A DNA stretch of 52,557 bases from Saprospiraceae bacterium. GTDB lineage: Bacteria > Bacteroidota > Bacteroidia > Chitinophagales > Saprospiraceae. The number at the start of each line of letters is the position of its first letter. Position 1 is the first letter of the stretch. Position numbers and translations under genes: made by a program. Positions 24,924-34,593 of the stretch are shown here, one piece after another. Where the stretch lies: contig JAHDGU010000020.1 in assembly GCA_020627535.1 (NCBI GenBank), positions 1 to 52,557 of the forward strand, read 5' to 3'. Below the pieces are notes generated by a model. That model did not search any database and was not told where the DNA came from. It saw only the letters and a program-made list of their open reading frames with translations.

Positions 24924-25922
24924 TTATTGCCCTTCTGTAGCTGTCACGACTTCTCCCACGGTAAAATAGGCTTTCATCTTTGACAATCTTGAATGATCTA
25001 GGCCATACATACCATCAAGCTCATCAAGAGATTGGATAGTAGATCTTCTCTTCAAGAACTCCGTGATAAGCTTTGCTTCACGCCAATTGATGTATGGATG
25101 AGACGCAAGATCTTCCAGCTCCGCTACATTGACATCTATCCTTTGATGGCTTGTTTGAATGGCCAAGTGTGGTATTAACATGCTTGATACGGAGTCCGGG
25201 AGACCATATGTGTCCTTCAGCTGATCTAGATTCTCAAATCCTCCAAGTGCCTCCCGAAACCGCAGAATCTTCTTGGCATAGTAAGGACCTATGCCCTTGA
25301 CCGCGACAAGATCAGTACTATCAGCCGTATTGATATCTATCGGTGAATCTTCAAGACTGTGATATTTGCGATAGGCAAATTGAGATTGTTTAATCCTTTC
25401 GGAACGACTTCGATCAATCGATTTTATTTTGTTTATTCTTGAAGGTGCTGTTTGAAAAATGAAATTCTCCCTGTTCTTTTCAATCCAATTCTCTTCGACA
25501 GAATAAACTTTTCGCAGGTCGACTAGTGACCTAATCTGAGCACCACTTGCCATATAATTTTGAAGTATCTTGTAGGACTTTGGATGCATACCAGATTTCA
25601 CAAAAGTCACCGAATCGAGTCGAGAAAAATCCAAGGGATCACTCTGTACAGTTTTTGCATGCTTGGGCTGACCCTGAACTTTTGTTGATCCTATGGAAGT
25701 AGAATAAGCACGATAGCTTTCAAGTCCTTGATCGCCTGTAGGAGGATCTTGGCTGGTTGAGACATCCGACATGGGTGACTCTCCCCTATTTTCATATCTC
25801 TCGATCCTGAGCTCGGTACCACTTTCTAGCAAGCGTATTGCACGGCACTCAAAATAATAATTGACAGCAATAAAGGCTCCGACGAGCATCACAACAGAAG
25901 TGATCTTGATTAGAATTTTCAT
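24924..25922 (-). CDS. Membrane-anchored helix-hairpin-helix protein (ComEA-like)
   Basis: This 332-residue protein has one N-terminal membrane segment (about 5-22), a long polar linker, and several helix-hairpin-helix units. The clearest are INTADSTDLVAVKGIGPYYA (197-216) and DVNVAELEDLASHPYINW (263-280), followed by a third (SLDELDGMYGL). ComEA-type HhH domains bind incoming double-stranded DNA without sequence preference. It is translationally coupled to comEC (4-bp ATGA overlap), which supports a role in DNA uptake, although multi-HhH proteins of this kind are often annotated only as HhH proteins in Bacteroidota. Confidence 0.88.
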   Translation of the reverse strand: MKILIKITSVVMLVGAFIAVNYYFECRAIRLLESGTELRIERYENRGESPMSDVSTSQDPPTGDQGLESYRAYSTSIGSTKVQGQPKHAKTVQSDPLDFSRLDSVTFVKSGMHPKSYKILQNYMASGAQIRSLVDLRKVYSVEENWIEKNRENFIFQTAPSRINKIKSIDRSRSERIKQSQFAYRKYHSLEDSPIDINTADSTDLVAVKGIGPYYAKKILRFREALGGFENLDQLKDTYGLPDSVSSMLIPHLAIQTSHQRIDVNVAELEDLASHPYINWREAKLITEFLKRRSTIQSLDELDGMYGLDHSRLSKMKAYFTVGEVVTATEGQ

Positions 25923-27724
25923 AAACGTAAAATTTGAAGAGTCTCCGACTGAAAATCAGGACTTCTGTTCATATCAAAAAACTCAGAGATGTCCATAAAC
26001 TCCTCTGTTGCTCTTGGCTTGACCGAGAGGTCTAGATCTGCTGAAGAAACAATAGCATCCATCCGGACTTCACCAAGCCATCTGCGTAGTTCATAAGGCA
26101 GCTTATCAGTGGTAGCATACACATGATCACCCCTTACGAGTACGTATCCTTCATCCCATTTTATCGCATAACTCTGAGTAGCTTTTTGAATTGAAACAAG
26201 CCGACAGTAGCTCACCAAAGCCATAGAAGTAACAAGCAAAAAATAAAATAGATATCGCTGTTTTAACCGACCATAGAACATATACCACAACAACATCACT
26301 GCGTATATACTAATCACCGCATGTATGTCGAGGGAATCAAATTCCCACATTGAGAATTCCAATCTAGCAAACCAATGTAAAATGCGCAACAACACTGAGA
26401 TCACAGCCGATAAAAAAGTAGTGATAGCCACATGAACAGTACCAAAACAAATAATCCCCAATAGCACTAAAAATCCCATGCAGACCAAAACTGTCACAGC
26501 AGGAATGGCAATGAGCGAACTTACAATCGACAAGGTGCTAAGCTCTCCAAAATAGTACAGCGATAGAGGGCCAATGAATAATTGTGCAATGAGTGATACT
26601 CCCATCAAACGCGCAGGCCCTCTGAAAAACCACGACCAATTCATGGTCAGTTTGGCCAATTTGGGAAAAAACAGAATAATTCCAAAGACGGCAGCATAGG
26701 AATATTGAAATCCAATGTCGAAAAGTAATTGCTCATCAATGGTGATCAATACAACTGCACTCAGCGCTAGAATATTGAGACTATTTGCCGATCGAAAGTG
26801 ACACAAGCGACTTCCAAGTAGCATCGAGATCATCAAAGCAGACCGCGATACTGAGGGACTGAACCCTGTGAGAGCTGCATAAAACCATATCACACCAAGA
26901 GATATGAACAAGGACCATAGATCAGAGAGTCGATACCAAAACGAAAGAAATGAAAGAAGGGCACAGACAAATCCCCATGCAATGCCAACATGCAAGCCAC
27001 TTACTGCCAAGACATGAAGGCTTCCACTGCGCCGAAAAATGAACTCCAGATCGTCACTCATACCTGCACGATCGCCAAACACTAGGGCTAGCATTAGCGC
27101 TTGTGTATCAGGATCATCAATGCTTTGAGTAAGCGACTGCTTCCATCGTGATCGGTTCTGATCCCAAGTGGAAAGCTCATCTCGATGGATGACATCGTAT
27201 TGATTGGCCACCAGGCGATAGGAGATACCCTTTCGCTTGGCATACTTTTCATAGTCAAAATGTCGATCTAAGCCAATCGATTTGATCGGCCTTGCCTTGG
27301 CATCGACACGAATGACATCACCTTTCTCGCACTGATGATCTGGAGGAAGGACGATGAGACAAAAGCTCTCAGCAGTATGACCTGGAGGCTTTGCCAGAAA
27401 CTGATTGGACTTTTTGTGCTCTGTAACGAGCTCCCAGCGCTCTACAGCAGTCAAATCTTGTAGGCCGGCACTTTTGGGCGAAAGCCCAGACCAGCAAAGG
27501 CTCGACAAGGCCCATGCAACCAATCCATGCCAAAAAGGTCGAGTACTCCGCGAGAGTTGACAGAGAATGAGTACGAGTAGCGAATAGCCCGCAGAAGCTG
27601 TCAGAATATCAAGGGATTCTTTGAGAAAAATCCAGGTGGCAAGGAAGCAACAAATGAAGACAAAATCAAAGCCTTTTGGCAGATCGAGCCTCGTAGGGAA
27701 TGTTGGTGTACGCGAGGATTGCAT
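25919..27724 (-). CDS. comEC: ComEC/Rec2-type DNA uptake channel protein
   Basis: ComEC forms the inner-membrane pore that imports single-stranded DNA during transformation. The protein has hydrophobic N-terminal helices, a soluble DUF4131-like segment (with PGHTAESFCLIVLPP and YEKYAKRKGISYR), and a multi-helix competence domain containing the hallmark SGSLHVLAVSGLHVGI. The C-terminal part is short (DEGYVLVRGDHVY and on) and lacks the metallo-beta-lactamase nuclease domain found in Firmicutes ComEC; this is common in the phylum. The ATG at 27724 is preferred; an in-frame GTG at 27745 would add seven residues. The 3' end overlaps the ComEA-like gene. A copy of the GGGCGAAAGCCC word lies inside the gene at 27476. 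Confidence 0.92.
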   Translation of the reverse strand: MQSSRTPTFPTRLDLPKGFDFVFICCFLATWIFLKESLDILTASAGYSLLVLILCQLSRSTRPFWHGLVAWALSSLCWSGLSPKSAGLQDLTAVERWELVTEHKKSNQFLAKPPGHTAESFCLIVLPPDHQCEKGDVIRVDAKARPIKSIGLDRHFDYEKYAKRKGISYRLVANQYDVIHRDELSTWDQNRSRWKQSLTQSIDDPDTQALMLALVFGDRAGMSDDLEFIFRRSGSLHVLAVSGLHVGIAWGFVCALLSFLSFWYRLSDLWSLFISLGVIWFYAALTGFSPSVSRSALMISMLLGSRLCHFRSANSLNILALSAVVLITIDEQLLFDIGFQYSYAAVFGIILFFPKLAKLTMNWSWFFRGPARLMGVSLIAQLFIGPLSLYYFGELSTLSIVSSLIAIPAVTVLVCMGFLVLLGIICFGTVHVAITTFLSAVISVLLRILHWFARLEFSMWEFDSLDIHAVISIYAVMLLWYMFYGRLKQRYLFYFLLVTSMALVSYCRLVSIQKATQSYAIKWDEGYVLVRGDHVYATTDKLPYELRRWLGEVRMDAIVSSADLDLSVKPRATEEFMDISEFFDMNRSPDFQSETLQILRL

Positions 27725-27747
27725 GACATGTCTACATGTGTCCACAC

Positions 27748-27775
27748 GTCATATGATGACAAATCATCATATGAC
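27748..27775. promoter_or_regulatory. Perfect 28-bp palindrome at the comEC 5' end
   Basis: GTCATATGATGA and TCATCATATGAC are exact reverse complements around CAAA. The element lies 23 bp upstream of the ATG (2 bp before the alternative GTG) and in the divergent region shared with the OmpA-family gene. There is no T-tract on either side, so it is more like a protein operator or a leader hairpin than a terminator. TTCGTACGAA at 27842-27851 is a second, shorter palindrome nearer the OmpA gene. Confidence 0.6.
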
Positions 27776-27880
27776 CTACTTGTGACGAATGTCAAAAAAG
27801 ACCGTCGAAATATTGGATACTCACAAAGATTTGTTACATTGTTCGTACGAATCTTATCGAAAACAAGCAATTTTTAAATT

Positions 27881-28732
27881 ATGAGATGGTTATGGTTCAT
27901 CCTGTTCCTCTTGCTCTGGCTCATTGGAGGCTGGAAATTTTGGGACTTGAAGACAAATCAATGTTGCGACAAAAGCAACGGTGATGCAATCGGTGTCGTC
28001 GAAGACGACAAGGCCGCCGAATCCAACGATGTGTTGTCAATGGTTCAAGAATTTACTGGAAAGGAACAAGGAGCAGTACTCTTCAACTGGGGATCAGATC
28101 AGCCCATTCTAGGAGACCGCTTCACGGCCTACCGAGATAGTATCGCTGGACTGGTCGGAGAAGGTCAAGCACTCGAGATCCAAGGCCAGTACTTCGATGA
28201 TGAGGTGAACAACACGAGCTTCGACAATCTGGGCCTCGCTCGAGCCAACAAGCTCAAAAATCAATTCTTAAATGTGCTGGACGCTAGTAAGATTAACACT
28301 GTCGGACGGAAAATCAGCCTACGAGACGGTGTCAAAGATTACCCCTTCATCGCTTCCATGTTTAGATCTGCGCGCTCTACCGCCAAGATCAAAGAAGTGG
28401 ACAATACTGCCAAATTGTACTTCGGTTACAACTCGAGCAATCGGATCAATGACGCCGAGATCACCGCTTACCTCAAGGATGTGGCAGATCGCGTCAAGAA
28501 GAGCGGTGAGCGCATCACACTTGTAGGGCATACGGACAATACCGGCGATCCAAGCTCCAACATGAATTTGGGTAACTGGAGAGCGACTGCCGTCAAAAAT
28601 GAGCTCGTACGATATGGTGTGGCTGAAGCCAAAATAGCTACGAGCTCCAGAGGAGAAAACGATCCAGATGCGACCAACAGCACGAACGCTGGACGAAAAC
28701 TCAACCGAAGAGTAGAACTCACCATCAACTAA
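27881..28732 (+). CDS. OmpA-family peptidoglycan-binding protein
   Basis: This 283-residue protein has an N-terminal hydrophobic helix (WLWFILFLLLWLIGGW), a degenerate OmpA-like half (about 60-165, with GQALEIQGQYFDDE), and a canonical C-terminal OmpA domain (about 185-283) with LVGHTDNTGDPSSNMNLG and GRKLNRRVELTIN. The domain binds diaminopimelate of peptidoglycan, so it probably tethers a membrane or envelope complex to the wall. It appears to form a two-gene operon with the next gene (27 bp apart), closed by the terminator at 29515. Confidence 0.9.
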   Translation: MRWLWFILFLLLWLIGGWKFWDLKTNQCCDKSNGDAIGVVEDDKAAESNDVLSMVQEFTGKEQGAVLFNWGSDQPILGDRFTAYRDSIAGLVGEGQALEIQGQYFDDEVNNTSFDNLGLARANKLKNQFLNVLDASKINTVGRKISLRDGVKDYPFIASMFRSARSTAKIKEVDNTAKLYFGYNSSNRINDAEITAYLKDVADRVKKSGERITLVGHTDNTGDPSSNMNLGNWRATAVKNELVRYGVAEAKIATSSRGENDPDATNSTNAGRKLNRRVELTIN

Positions 28733-28759
28733 AAATCAAACACTACAAATCAGATCATC

Positions 28760-29488
28760 ATGCATAGTCTATTTTATTCATTACAATCAGGCGGCGGGTG
28801 GAATGCCTGCGATCTCTCTTGGCTATGGCTACTCTTGCCATTACTAACTTTTATACTTGGCTACTTGGTTGCGATGTCCATCTGGAGAAAGTACAAGGGG
28901 CTACTAGCAGAAGCTGAAGACAAGCTCCGTGCAAGTCGAAAAAAAATCGCACAACTTGAAGAGGATCTGGCCGCATGCAAAAAGCGCAGAGCAGAGCTTG
29001 ACGGTGAACTCTCTCAAGCAAGAGGCGAAATCAGAGAACTCAAAAGGAGACTAGAAGAGGAATCTCGCGCCAATATGAAGAAAGCTAGTGCAGCCGCTAG
29101 CGCTACGGCCGCATCATCTCTTGCTGCCAGCAAACCAAAGGCTCCGGCAAACGCTCCAGCTAAGTCTAGCTCAGGAGATAGCATCAGTGCAGAGTCCCTC
29201 GCAGAGGCAAAAGCAATATTTGGCAAGCGCATCAAAGCCAATGATCTCAAGATCGTAGAAGGTATCGGTCCAAAGATCGAAGGTCTATTCCACGCAGCAG
29301 GCATCAAGACTTGGGCTAAACTGGCAGATACGAAGGCCACTGTGCTCAAAGGCATCCTCGATGAAGCAGGCCCTAGATTCCAGATGCATAAGCCTGACAC
29401 ATGGCCAAGACAAGCCGATATGGCTGCTAAAGGTCAGTGGAAAAAACTCTTAGCATATCAAGATGAGCTCGACGGCGGAAAAGCCTAA
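28760..29488 (+). CDS. Membrane-anchored coiled-coil protein with C-terminal helix-hairpin-helix-like domain
   Basis: This 242-residue protein has a membrane helix (about 17-40, LWLLLPLLTFILGYLVAMSI), a charged coiled coil (about 48-110), an Ala/Ser-rich linker (about 113-145), and a C-terminal domain with LKIVEGIGPKIEGLFHAAGI and AGPRFQMHKPDTWPRQADMA. The last domain resembles HhH-like folds seen next to OmpA-type genes across Bacteroidota; its function is unknown, with nucleic-acid or protein binding as inference. The pairing with the OmpA gene suggests an envelope complex. Confidence 0.85.
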   Translation: MHSLFYSLQSGGGWNACDLSWLWLLLPLLTFILGYLVAMSIWRKYKGLLAEAEDKLRASRKKIAQLEEDLAACKKRRAELDGELSQARGEIRELKRRLEEESRANMKKASAAASATAASSLAASKPKAPANAPAKSSSGDSISAESLAEAKAIFGKRIKANDLKIVEGIGPKIEGLFHAAGIKTWAKLADTKATVLKGILDEAGPRFQMHKPDTWPRQADMAAKGQWKKLLAYQDELDGGKA

Positions 29489-29514
29489 CATAGAGCTCAT
29501 TGCGAACAATCAAG

Positions 29515-29549
29515 AAGCCCGAAGCTTATAGCTTTGGGCTTTCTTTTTT
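29515..29549 (+). terminator. Rho-independent terminator of the OmpA operon
   Basis: AAGCCCGAAGCT pairs with AGCTTTGGGCTT (12 bp, one G-U) around a three-base loop, then TCTTTTTT. It lies 26 bp after the stop at 29488 and immediately before the lycopene cyclase start. Confidence 0.9.
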
Positions 29550-29554
29550 GTTGC

Positions 29555-30706
29555 ATGCAGGGGCAAGATGACATATACGACCACATCATCATCGGCGCAG
29601 GGGCCAGTGGACTTCAAGTCTGTCTCGCTCTTGTCGAGCATCCCTCCACCTCGGACGACAAGATCCTCATCCTAGACCCAGACCCCAAGATCAAGAATGA
29701 CCGCACATATTCCTTTTGGGAAAAAGGTCTTGGGCAATATGACTCCATCGTCAAAAAATCCTGGGAACACGCGGCGGTCATCAATCAAGAAGGAAGACAT
29801 CATATAAGTTTGGCGCCCTACACATACAAGACCATCCATGCCATAGACTTTTACGCATACAGCAAAGAGATCCTTTCATCAAAAGGCAATGTGAACTGGA
29901 AACAAGAGAAGGTAGAGCACGTGATCCAAGGCGGGATCGTAGAAGTGAAAACAAAAGAACGGTCCTACAAGTCCAAGCGGGTTTTTGATAGTCGTACGGA
30001 CAAACAAGCCTATGACCAGGACAACAAATCACCTAAAATCCTACAACACTTCGGTGGATGGATGATACAGACTCAGCAAGATAGCTTTGACGATTCTTCC
30101 GTGACGATGATGGACTTTCGTCCAAAAGATGGGCAGTCCATGTCCTTCATGTATGTACTTCCCTTTGATAAAAAAACTGCCTTGGTCGAGTATACTTATT
30201 TCAACAAGCAACTCGTCAGCCGAGCTCATTATGATCAGGCAGTTGAAAAATACATCAAAGAGCAGTTATCCATTACATCTTACAAGGTCATGGATAAAGA
30301 GTATGGCATCATACCCATGACTACTCACAAATTTCACGCATCAAATACAGCAAACTACATCAAAATCGGAACAGGTGGCTCATGGGTCAAATCCTCGACT
30401 GGATACTCTTTCAAAAACGCTGGCGTCAAAGCAAAGCTACTGGTCTCAAACATCGCAGCAAATCGTCCATTGACCGCTGGTCTATACTCCGAGACATATC
30501 GGTTTTGGGACAAGATATTTCTAGATGTCTTGGCGAAGAAAAATGAACTAGGCGAAGAGATCTTCTCTACTCTGTATACGCGCGTCTCCGCAAAGGATCT
30601 CTTTGATTTTTTGAACGAGGATATTTCTACTCTCAGAATGATTAATATCTTTCGAAAAATGCCTCAGCTACCCTTTGTACGCTCACTAATCAGACAGGTA
30701 TTCTAA
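29555..30706 (+). CDS. crtY: Lycopene cyclase family flavoprotein
   Basis: The protein has an N-terminal dinucleotide-binding motif (DHIIIGAGASGLQVC) and the lycopene-cyclase features DRTYSFWE and KQAYDQ, a central FGGWMIQT and the later IPMTTHKF and GTGGSWVKSSTGYSF. These fit CrtY-type beta-cyclases that turn linear lycopene into cyclic carotenoids, consistent with pigmented Bacteroidota. The ATG at 29555 is chosen because an in-frame TTG at 29534 lies inside the terminator stem. No other carotenoid gene is nearby. The stop overlaps the convergent GT2 gene by 17 bp. Confidence 0.88.
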   Translation: MQGQDDIYDHIIIGAGASGLQVCLALVEHPSTSDDKILILDPDPKIKNDRTYSFWEKGLGQYDSIVKKSWEHAAVINQEGRHHISLAPYTYKTIHAIDFYAYSKEILSSKGNVNWKQEKVEHVIQGGIVEVKTKERSYKSKRVFDSRTDKQAYDQDNKSPKILQHFGGWMIQTQQDSFDDSSVTMMDFRPKDGQSMSFMYVLPFDKKTALVEYTYFNKQLVSRAHYDQAVEKYIKEQLSITSYKVMDKEYGIIPMTTHKFHASNTANYIKIGTGGSWVKSSTGYSFKNAGVKAKLLVSNIAANRPLTAGLYSETYRFWDKIFLDVLAKKNELGEEIFSTLYTRVSAKDLFDFLNEDISTLRMINIFRKMPQLPFVRSLIRQVF

Positions 30707-31496
30707 GACCAAAGGCAGCAGCACCACTAGCGGCTACTACTCCGAGAGATGCCATGATTGGCTTCATCTCATAGGCGAAAGCTATTGCCAATAATGCTGA
30801 CGGCACTTTGAGTGAATCGACCAATGAGATCTTTGAGCCCTCTACATGCACCCATCTCTCAAGCGGTAATTCTAAGATCATCTTCATGACCTCCTTGCGA
30901 CCAATCATTTTCCTCAGTCGGATAAATACCTCAACATCAAATAGCCAACGACTCATGAACTTCTGGCCAAAGAGTGGGAATACCAAATCGGCGTCCATCA
31001 CCTTGGCTCCACATTGTGTGTCATGAATTGGCAATCTCAAAATCAAGCGAATAACCATCTTCACCATATTGCTCAAAAAATGCCTGACAGAAGTCCGTGA
31101 AATATGATTAGATTCTGTCTTTTTGCGTGAACCAAAAACCAAATATTTCTTCTGCCGAAGCAGTTCTGTTTCAAGCCGCAAATAGTCATCAAAATCTGTA
31201 GACAGGTCTGCATCCATAAAGCCCACAAGGCGAATATCTGGATCCTCTGCCATGGCCAAAGATCCTTGACGCACGGCTTCAGCCTTTCCAGAATTTTTCG
31301 CGAGATGTATGACATGTGTTTTATCTGGATATTGAGCATGAAAATCATCAAGCATATCAGCCGTATTGTCTGAGCTGCCGTCGTTGACAAAACACACGAT
31401 GTGATGACACTCTGGACTTTCCAAAAACTCTGAGAACTTGTCTTTGGGAAGTCTCTCAGCTTCATTGTAGCATGGTATGATAATAGCGTTTCTCAT
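30690..31496 (-). CDS. Family 2 glycosyltransferase (dolichyl-phosphate glucosyltransferase-like)
   Basis: This 268-residue protein has a GT-A fold: NAIIIPCYNEAERLP at the N-terminus, FVNDGSSDNT, KNSGKAEAVRQG, the metal-binding FMDADLSTD, and the polyprenyl-phosphate-transferase-like HDTQCGAKVM. These features are typical of enzymes that load a sugar onto a lipid phosphate carrier for a later GT-C enzyme. A C-terminal hydrophobic stretch (ALLAIAFAYEM, then GVVAASGAAAFGL) may associate with the membrane. The neighbouring divergent GT-C-like gene is a plausible user of the product; that link is inference. Confidence 0.88.
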   Translation of the reverse strand: MRNAIIIPCYNEAERLPKDKFSEFLESPECHHIVCFVNDGSSDNTADMLDDFHAQYPDKTHVIHLAKNSGKAEAVRQGSLAMAEDPDIRLVGFMDADLSTDFDDYLRLETELLRQKKYLVFGSRKKTESNHISRTSVRHFLSNMVKMVIRLILRLPIHDTQCGAKVMDADLVFPLFGQKFMSRWLFDVEVFIRLRKMIGRKEVMKMILELPLERWVHVEGSKISLVDSLKVPSALLAIAFAYEMKPIMASLGVVAASGAAAFGLRIPV

Positions 31497-31659
31497 CGTC
31501 TAGAATTTTTATTTGGTTGCGATTGATGGATCAAAAGTGACCCCGATGAGTGCCTGATTTTCGGACTATTAGTGCTGTGTGCTGCTTTCTTCGAAATTTG
31601 GACTTGATCGCTCGATTTTTGGTTCTTGCCCCGATGGGCTTAGGGTCTACCTTTGTTGT

Positions 31660-34593
31660 GTGAGGCAAAAGCAGCATAAAATCGGCTATTTCTACTATGC
31701 TCTACTATTGGGTGTGCTCATCCATGGGCTTGGCCTTCTTGTGAGTTACGACAAGACCTATGATGGATTCGTCCACATGTTTTTTGCAGATCACTATATG
31801 ATGAGTTGGTGGGAGACTTGGGAGCCTCGATGGTACACAGGTTTTCACGTGACGAGTTATCCACCACTCGTTCATCAGATTGTCGCTTTGTTGGGTCACG
31901 TGATGAGCCTACCATTTGCATTTATGCTTTACAGCATTGTGATGGTCTGCCTTTTGATCCGAGGCGTATATGTATATAGTCGCTTACTTGTCTGCCCTCA
32001 GACTGCCTTGATCGCTGCAGTACTTGCCCCCTTGACACCTTCGATTGTTGAGGCCTTACATGTCTTCGGACAAGTACCAAGTCTGACCGGAGTTTGCTTT
32101 CTTCTCAATGCTCTTCCGGAGATTTACCATTGGATCAAGGATCGCTCTTTTGCCAGTCTTTTTCGAGGATTAAGCTTCCTGACTATAGCCTGTTCTGCGC
32201 ACCATGTTACGATCATTTTTGGGACTGTATTTTTCATTTTCCCTGTCATATTCATGGGCTTTATGGATCATCTAGATGACAAGGGTAAAGACGGCTTTCG
32301 CCTAAATGTCCTGTATCTATACCGACAGCTCAAGGCACCGATCATTCGAGCCATCACACTTGGCTGCTGCATTATTTTTTTGGTGGTACTCTTTGTATTT
32401 CCTTATTGGTACTGGAGCATCACAGATCCAATCACACAGGTGCCTATTCCACATGGGTCTCGTCATGACTTCTTGGCCGAGCCGTCGTCAGGTCTGGTAT
32501 TTTTCTTGATTCCCTGGGGTGTGATGCTTTTGTCTCTTCCCTTCATTCTGCAGATGGGTTTGAAAAGAAGAAATCTCGTTTGGCTCGGCTCTTTGATCAT
32601 TTGCCTTATACTAGGTACTGGCGGAACCACCGCCATCCCGATCACGCTTCTCGGAGAGAATGCCTTCAATATCCTTACACTCGATCGTTTTACATTTTGG
32701 GCCACTATCCTATCGATACCGATGTGGGCGCTTTTCGCGCAAAAGCTATATCTCGGAGAATGGCGTGATGCCATCATTGCCCGAGCTGGTTTGGTTTGGC
32801 ATAGAATCCTTGCAGGTGGCCATGCCGTACTCACTCTCGCCAGCTGTATTGTGATCATGCATTTAACGCAATTCAATCCTATTCAGCCAGATCGAATTGA
32901 CATAGACCCGATAGTGAAATTTCTGGATCGCGACGGACACAGTGAGTGGAGATATATGACCTTAGGATTTGGCGATCAGATGGCATGGCTATCTGCCAAC
33001 ACCAATGCCAAAACCATTGATGGAAATTATCACTCTGCCAGGCGATTGAAAAGCCTTACCAGTCATGCAGTGGAGCGGCTTGAAAACTCGAAATATCGAG
33101 GTCAAGAAGGTCTCTCTGCGCTACGCGACATTTTGGCGAAAGCCAAGAAACACAATCTCAAGTACATCTTCTCTAATGACAGATTCTATGACCCTGTGTT
33201 GCAATTTCATGGTTGGGACAAGCTACCTGGTCTTGAAAATGGGATCAATATCTGGGAGAGGCCTAATATCCCCAAGCTTGATAGACTTGAAGCTACGCCC
33301 TCACTCCCGCGCTATCAAAGACTGATGTGGGGAGCACTTCCTCTGAGTAGCATTTTCTTGTGCCTCCTCATCCATATGATCACTAGACGCAGGAAAGCAA
33401 GGCTTGTTATATTTCAGGTCCTCCATAAGTCAGTTGCTACTCGATGGTTACCTCTGCACATTGGATGGCTTGGGATCGGCACTATTTTAATTGGTGTGCT
33501 CGTCTATATCAGCGTAAAAAAGCCGAATGCTCATTCTTCTCCGGAGGCACTCATGAGACAATATTTTCAGTACGTTGATTACAAAGAATTTCGTCAAGCA
33601 TATAAATTATTCGATCCAGAGACTCGCCCCAAATTGGATCAATACCTTCTTGAGTTGTCCATAGAAGATGGACTACTCAACAGCTTCGCCAAACTCGACA
33701 GTCTTGACATTTCAATTTCTCCGAATGACGACTCAAGAATTGCTGTTCACTCTCATTGGAACACATCTGTCAGAGCGTACTCCCACAAGACTGAACATCC
33801 CGTTGTTCATCGCGATGACGGCTGGTATTTGCAATATCCAAAGGTGTCACAAAAACGAGCAGCTAGTCGAATTCATCATCAGGCGATGATCGATTATCAC
33901 GCGCAAGGCAGACGCCAGCCCAATGTCGACCATACGAGCTACGAAGATATCTTAGATCGACCTCAGCTCAAGGTGGGGAAATTCAGAATTGTGGCAAAAG
34001 ATGGGCAAACTCACTTGGTCGGGAATATTTACAATGTCGACGCCACGCCCGCCAGCTTATATGTCCAGATTCTTGTGAGAGATCAGTCCGGCCGCCTATT
34101 GCATACCTACGATATCGGATCGCTCATGCGTCATAGATTACTTCCTGGAGATCAGACTCCCTTTCGCATAGTTTTGGAAGATATACCGATCGAAGAGGCT
34201 GCACAATACACCTACACGTGCTTGATAGAAAGTACAGTAAGCACCTACTATGAGTATCCATCGGTACAGGTCTCTACGACTTGTCCATTGGACTGCCCAC
34301 TTGATATCGTGAATACGGGTTCAAAACCGATCAGACTCGCACAAGTCTTGAGCACACACGCTGACCTTGAAGGAATCCTCTGGCTCGAAGAACAATATCT
34401 CAAGGATGGAATCAAGCCACAAAAATCACAGGCCATGAATCGCGAAGAGATCGCTTTGGAAGATTTAGAAGTCTTGTATGAAGTTCCCAATGAGCTTATA
34501 CTGGCGAATGGAAAGCTTGCGGTCCCAAGGGCGTTTTCTGCAGGAGTAGAAGACCTGCCAATTGTCAATTCATTTTTAGCTGATGAAGAATAA
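31660..34593 (+). CDS. Large GT-C-like integral membrane protein with periplasmic C-terminal domains
   Basis: The N-terminal part has many hydrophobic helices (from YFYYALLLGVLIHGLGLL) and GT-C-like loop features: YDGFVHMFFADHY, then WEPRWYTGFHVTSYPP in the first periplasmic loop. This resembles the family annotated as 6-pyruvoyl-tetrahydropterin-synthase-related membrane proteins, probably lipid-sugar-dependent glycosyltransferases. After the last helix (about IGWLGIGTILIGVLVYI) comes an NTF2-like domain (EALMRQYFQYVDYKEFRQAY to DDGWYLQYP), then a beta domain (VGNIYNVDATPASLYVQILV). The start is uncertain: GTG at 31660 fits the membrane topology, while a GTG at 31579 would add 27 unremarkable residues. 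The stop overlaps the next gene by 11 bp. Confidence 0.82.
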   Translation: MRQKQHKIGYFYYALLLGVLIHGLGLLVSYDKTYDGFVHMFFADHYMMSWWETWEPRWYTGFHVTSYPPLVHQIVALLGHVMSLPFAFMLYSIVMVCLLIRGVYVYSRLLVCPQTALIAAVLAPLTPSIVEALHVFGQVPSLTGVCFLLNALPEIYHWIKDRSFASLFRGLSFLTIACSAHHVTIIFGTVFFIFPVIFMGFMDHLDDKGKDGFRLNVLYLYRQLKAPIIRAITLGCCIIFLVVLFVFPYWYWSITDPITQVPIPHGSRHDFLAEPSSGLVFFLIPWGVMLLSLPFILQMGLKRRNLVWLGSLIICLILGTGGTTAIPITLLGENAFNILTLDRFTFWATILSIPMWALFAQKLYLGEWRDAIIARAGLVWHRILAGGHAVLTLASCIVIMHLTQFNPIQPDRIDIDPIVKFLDRDGHSEWRYMTLGFGDQMAWLSANTNAKTIDGNYHSARRLKSLTSHAVERLENSKYRGQEGLSALRDILAKAKKHNLKYIFSNDRFYDPVLQFHGWDKLPGLENGINIWERPNIPKLDRLEATPSLPRYQRLMWGALPLSSIFLCLLIHMITRRRKARLVIFQVLHKSVATRWLPLHIGWLGIGTILIGVLVYISVKKPNAHSSPEALMRQYFQYVDYKEFRQAYKLFDPETRPKLDQYLLELSIEDGLLNSFAKLDSLDISISPNDDSRIAVHSHWNTSVRAYSHKTEHPVVHRDDGWYLQYPKVSQKRAASRIHHQAMIDYHAQGRRQPNVDHTSYEDILDRPQLKVGKFRIVAKDGQTHLVGNIYNVDATPASLYVQILVRDQSGRLLHTYDIGSLMRHRLLPGDQTPFRIVLEDIPIEEAAQYTYTCLIESTVSTYYEYPSVQVSTTCPLDCPLDIVNTGSKPIRLAQVLSTHADLEGILWLEEQYLKDGIKPQKSQAMNREEIALEDLEVLYEVPNELILANGKLAVPRAFSAGVEDLPIVNSFLADEE

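Noticed and set aside
29534-29554. TTG start that would lengthen lycopene cyclase by seven residues
   Set aside because: It lies within the stem of the upstream terminator; the ATG at 29555 directly precedes the conserved dinucleotide-binding motif.
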